Assembly: GCA_008360955.1 (NCBI GenBank)
Contig: LUCM01006703.1
Coordinates: forward strand, 56,377-120,376
Origin: Fasciolopsis buskii
Lineage: Eukaryota > Platyhelminthes > Trematoda > Plagiorchiida > Fasciolidae
DNA length: 64,000 nucleotides
Reading direction: 5' to 3'
The notes below the pieces were generated by a model, which worked only from the letters and a program-made list of their open reading frames with translations, ran no database searches and was not told the DNA's origin. The position numbers were made by a program, and so were the translations under genes. Below are positions 61,022 through 64,000 of the stretch, piece by piece. Numbering within the stretch: position 1 is the stretch's first letter; every line of letters begins with the position of its first letter.

Positions 61022-61433
61022 TACGGTCATTATTGTCCCGGATACAGGTGCGAAATCAATTAGCCTCGTTTCAATGCCATCAACAGAAGGTGTCCGGTCT
61101 TCGTTACTAGGAGATCACTGGTGAAGGATAGCATCGTGTCAAAAACTCCATGTGACAGCGAGAACTAATAGGAAAGAGAATGAACGGGTTTTATAAAAAT
61201 AGAACAAAGGTGAGATTGGATTATGGGAATACGTTGCTATTTCGATCTCGCTAGCTGTATATGAGCATAAGTAACCGGTAAAAGGCGAAGATAAAAAAAC
61301 CGAATTCCCTGCCAAATGGTTGTTCAGAAAATCCGGAGTTCGGTGGAATTTAGACAACTCAGCGAATATTTCGTGGGCCCATAAAAAATTAATGTCAAGA
61401 GTGCAGAACTGAACGAAATAACGAAAGAGCGAA
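61022..61433. other. No recognisable gene
   Basis: Nothing identified between the ATC run and the GATA array. Confidence 0.6.
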
Positions 61434-61539
<106 letters not shown>

Positions 61540-62288
61540 NNNNNNNNNNNNNNNNNNNNNNNNNNNNNNNNNNNNNNNNNNNNNNNNNNNNNNNNNNNNN
61601 NNNNNNNNNNNNNNNNNNNNNNNNNNNNNNNNNNNNNNNNNNNNNNNNNNNNNNNNNNNNNNNNNNNNNNNNNNNNNNNNNNNNNNNNNNNNNNNNNNNN
61701 NNNNNNNNNNNNNNNNNNNNNNNNNNNNNNNNNNNNNNNNNNNNNNNNNNNNNNNNNNNNNNNNNNNNNNNNNNNNNNNNNNNNNNNNNNNNNNNNNNNN
61801 NNNNNNNNNNNNNNNNNNNNNNNNNNNNNNNNNNNNNNNNNNNNNNNNNNNNNNNNNNNNNNNNNNNNNNNNNNNNNNNNNNNNNNNNNNNNNNNNNNNN
61901 NNNNNNNNNNNNNNNNNNNNNNNNNNNNNNNNNNNNNNNNNNNNNNNNNNNNNNNNNNNNNNNNNNNNNNNNNNNNNNNNNNNNNNNNNNNNNNNNNNNN
62001 NNNNNNNNNNNNNNNNNNNNNNNNNNNNNNNNNNNNNNNNNNNNNNNNNNNNNNNNNNNNNNNNNNNNNNNNNNNNNNNNNNNNNNNNNNNNNNNNNNNN
62101 NNNNNNNNNNNNNNNNNNNNNNNNNNNNNNNNNNNNNNNNNNNNNNNNNNNNNNNNNNNNNNNNNNNNNNNNNNNNNNNNNNNNNNNNNNNNNNNNNNNN
62201 NNNNNNNNNNNNNNNNNNNNNNNNNNNNNNNNNNNNNNNNNNNNNNNNNNNNNNNNNNNNNNNNNNNNNNNNNNNNNNNNNNNNNNNN
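61540..62288. other. Assembly gap (749 N)
   Basis: An unbroken run of N starting inside the GATA array. Open frames that span it are artefacts. Confidence 0.99.
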
Positions 62289-63004
62289 CCCCCCTCACCC
62301 CGTTGCAACTTCATGGTGAAACGTTCATTACACAAGCCCGATCTTGGACCTGCGTCAAAGAAAATATTTTGTGAACACGATCTCGAACTTGCCTCTAATA
62401 ATGAAATCTATTTTCCACTCTTCGTGTGAGAGAATCTGCAAATTGATCCTCCTCCTTTTGTCTGGCTTGGCTCAGGAAATCCAGCTAAACAGATTCGTTG
62501 ATTACTTATGCATGTGGCGCAATTTCCGCCTACGGTCTACAGGCTCAAGTAACAAGCTGCGATAATTATTTGATCAATATATGTCAGCCCCGGAACACGA
62601 CGAGAGGACAGGATGTACCACCTGTGAATACAATCACGGAATTGCAGTGGACCAGTGTTTTTTAATACGTGTGTGTGCACCGCGGGGGACGGGGTGAGAC
62701 TTAGTGACAACATTGAGCAAAAGTGATAAGTCTCACCAAAATACAAATCAGCCTAAGTGTTAGCAACCAACTTCCGATTCGATACACCCAACGAATGAGC
62801 GCTATTTCATTTCCTGCCTTGAGTGAATACATACGCAACAGGACTGACACCGGCTAATATTAACACTAATAATGATTAGAAATTCATTTGGAAATTGTCA
62901 GTACACAAATGTGGTGACCGTTCTCAGGTTAACAGACCAATGTATTGTTTACGGTCGCAAAGGAATATCTATTGTTTGCAGTTGTTAGGGATTTAATGTT
63001 TTTA
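62289..63004. other. No recognisable gene
   Basis: Short open frames only; nothing identified. Confidence 0.6.
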
Positions 63005-63060
63005 ACAAGTTCACCAGGCACCACCAAAGCCCAACTCACCCTTGAGAAACCGTGGGATCA
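63005..63060 (-). repeat. Hammerhead-SINE family tail (minus)
   Basis: On the minus strand 'cacggtttctcaagggtgag' followed by 'ttgggc' and 'cctggtgaacttgtt' matches the family tail at 7666-7715 at moderate identity. Confidence 0.6.
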
Positions 63061-63089
63061 TCGGCCACGCATATCCTCCGAGCCCGAAT

Positions 63090-63190
63090 TGGCACACAAA
63101 TTTGGAACGAACAATTAAAAAAATTGTGCACTGCTTCTATGGTTTCCCTAGTGATGAGTTCAGCATCAATGATGAGCGATGAATAACCCA
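63090..63190 (+). repeat. Hammerhead-SINE family copy D (eroded)
   Basis: 'tgcactgcttctatggtttccc' in part (63127-63148) and 'gtgatgagttcagcatcaatgatg' in part match the tail. Upstream 'ggaacgaacaat' (about 63105) stands where other copies have GGACGAAACAG, so the hammerhead core is lost. It faces away from the copy at 63005-63060. Confidence 0.55.
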
Positions 63191-64000
63191 AAAAATGGTC
63201 ATTATGTTTTCCAGTTTTACTGGTAAGTAACGTGAATCTTTTGACTAAAAACCGTGAAGCATTAGGCTGGAACCGCTTTATGTCGAGAGTTAAATTTTAA
63301 CTTTATCATTGGTTTGTAGGCTCCATCTCGGCACAGAAAGTTTCACGGAATGCATTCCAGGGGGGTAACAAACAAAGATCAAACGATCAAGTTACCCACG
63401 TATTTTTCACAAAACTTACAGCACTGATTTCACCAGCTATGAGCACATAACCAGAAAACCGTCAAAATCAGCAGCCTGTGGTGAAACAGAAAAGTCTAAA
63501 CGAGGTAACCCTGCCCTGTTTTTCCAGTACAACCAGCATTTTAGTTGTAATCTGAATTCGTGCATTCCTTATTGAGGCTTGCTTGAAATAGGTCATTGCC
63601 CTGCCTTTAAGTCTCTCACGAGACCATCGTTCAAACCAGTGATTTTTTATGGATTTGTACGTGCTTCATTTTTGACTTGTAAAACAACTCACCTAACTAC
63701 AATTTGGTCTCCCCACTGCAAAGTAACGAGTATTCTGTGCTACTGAGTTCAGTCAGACCAACGCGCTTCGTCATTGCAATTTTGGTGCCGATGGTAGAAC
63801 AATACAACACGACACTATCTTCACGCAGATGTCACAAATCTGAAAATTTTCCGATAATTTGTGTCTATTCGATGACTCCACTACCGCCATCGGGACGAAA
63901 GTTTAACTCTAACAGAACGCAAATAACGCAAATTAAAAGATTCGTTTTATTGCTTTTTACTCTTGCTTCCGCAAGATAGACAGTTCCTCGTTCGCGGCGA
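63191..64000. other. No recognisable gene
   Basis: A 91-codon frame (63704-63979, plus) has no recognisable domain. Nothing else identified to the window end. Confidence 0.55.

Overview
The window is ordinary, gene-poor nuclear DNA of a eukaryote. It is AT-leaning, has simple repeats of many kinds (AT, GT, AC, ATT, GATA, TC/GC), two runs of N from a draft assembly, no long open frames, no operon structure, and many old retroelement fragments. The mix of a decayed Ty3/gypsy element, a CR1/jockey-like LINE fragment and tRNA-derived short elements associated with hammerhead ribozyme sequence fits a parasitic flatworm (trematode or cestode). That is an inference from element types; no host gene pins down the species.

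Region by region. 1-17.8 kb: no recognisable gene, several tRNA-like (A box/B box) short-element fragments, one short-element tail carrying a degraded hammerhead motif near 7.6 kb, and an N gap at 16.88-17.6 kb. About 17.84-22.52 kb: a nearly complete but dead Ty3/gypsy retrotransposon on the minus strand. Homologous LTR remnants lie at both ends, and gag, protease, reverse transcriptase, RNase H and integrase remnants lie between them in the normal order, all broken by stops and frameshifts. 22.6-32 kb: a 3-copy dispersed repeat member (23.7 kb), a LINE reverse transcriptase fragment (27.6-28.1 kb, minus) and a 27-nt-arm foldback (28.5 kb). 32-42 kb: a possible zinc-knuckle remnant, microsatellites, tRNA-like heads, and two minus-strand hammerhead-like sequences at 34.6 and 39.5 kb. 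The 39.5 kb copy keeps every conserved catalytic-core base. 42.2-42.9 kb: two 62-nt inverted arms at about 92% identity around a 503-bp centre that has CCAAT and TATA-like elements. 43-64 kb: mostly blank, with further short-element heads and tails, a probable second Ty3/gypsy integrase tail (59 kb), a GATA array running into a second N gap (61.4-62.3 kb) and an inverted pair of short-element tails at 63 kb.

No host protein gene, rRNA, intact tRNA, CRISPR or bacterial feature could be supported. The strongest candidate for something worth following is the short-element family in which a type-I hammerhead ribozyme core is linked to a conserved tail, and in some members that tail is linked to a tRNA-like pol III promoter. 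Hammerhead-bearing SINE-like elements are known from schistosomes (Sm-alpha), so the class is not new, but this family and its layout may be.
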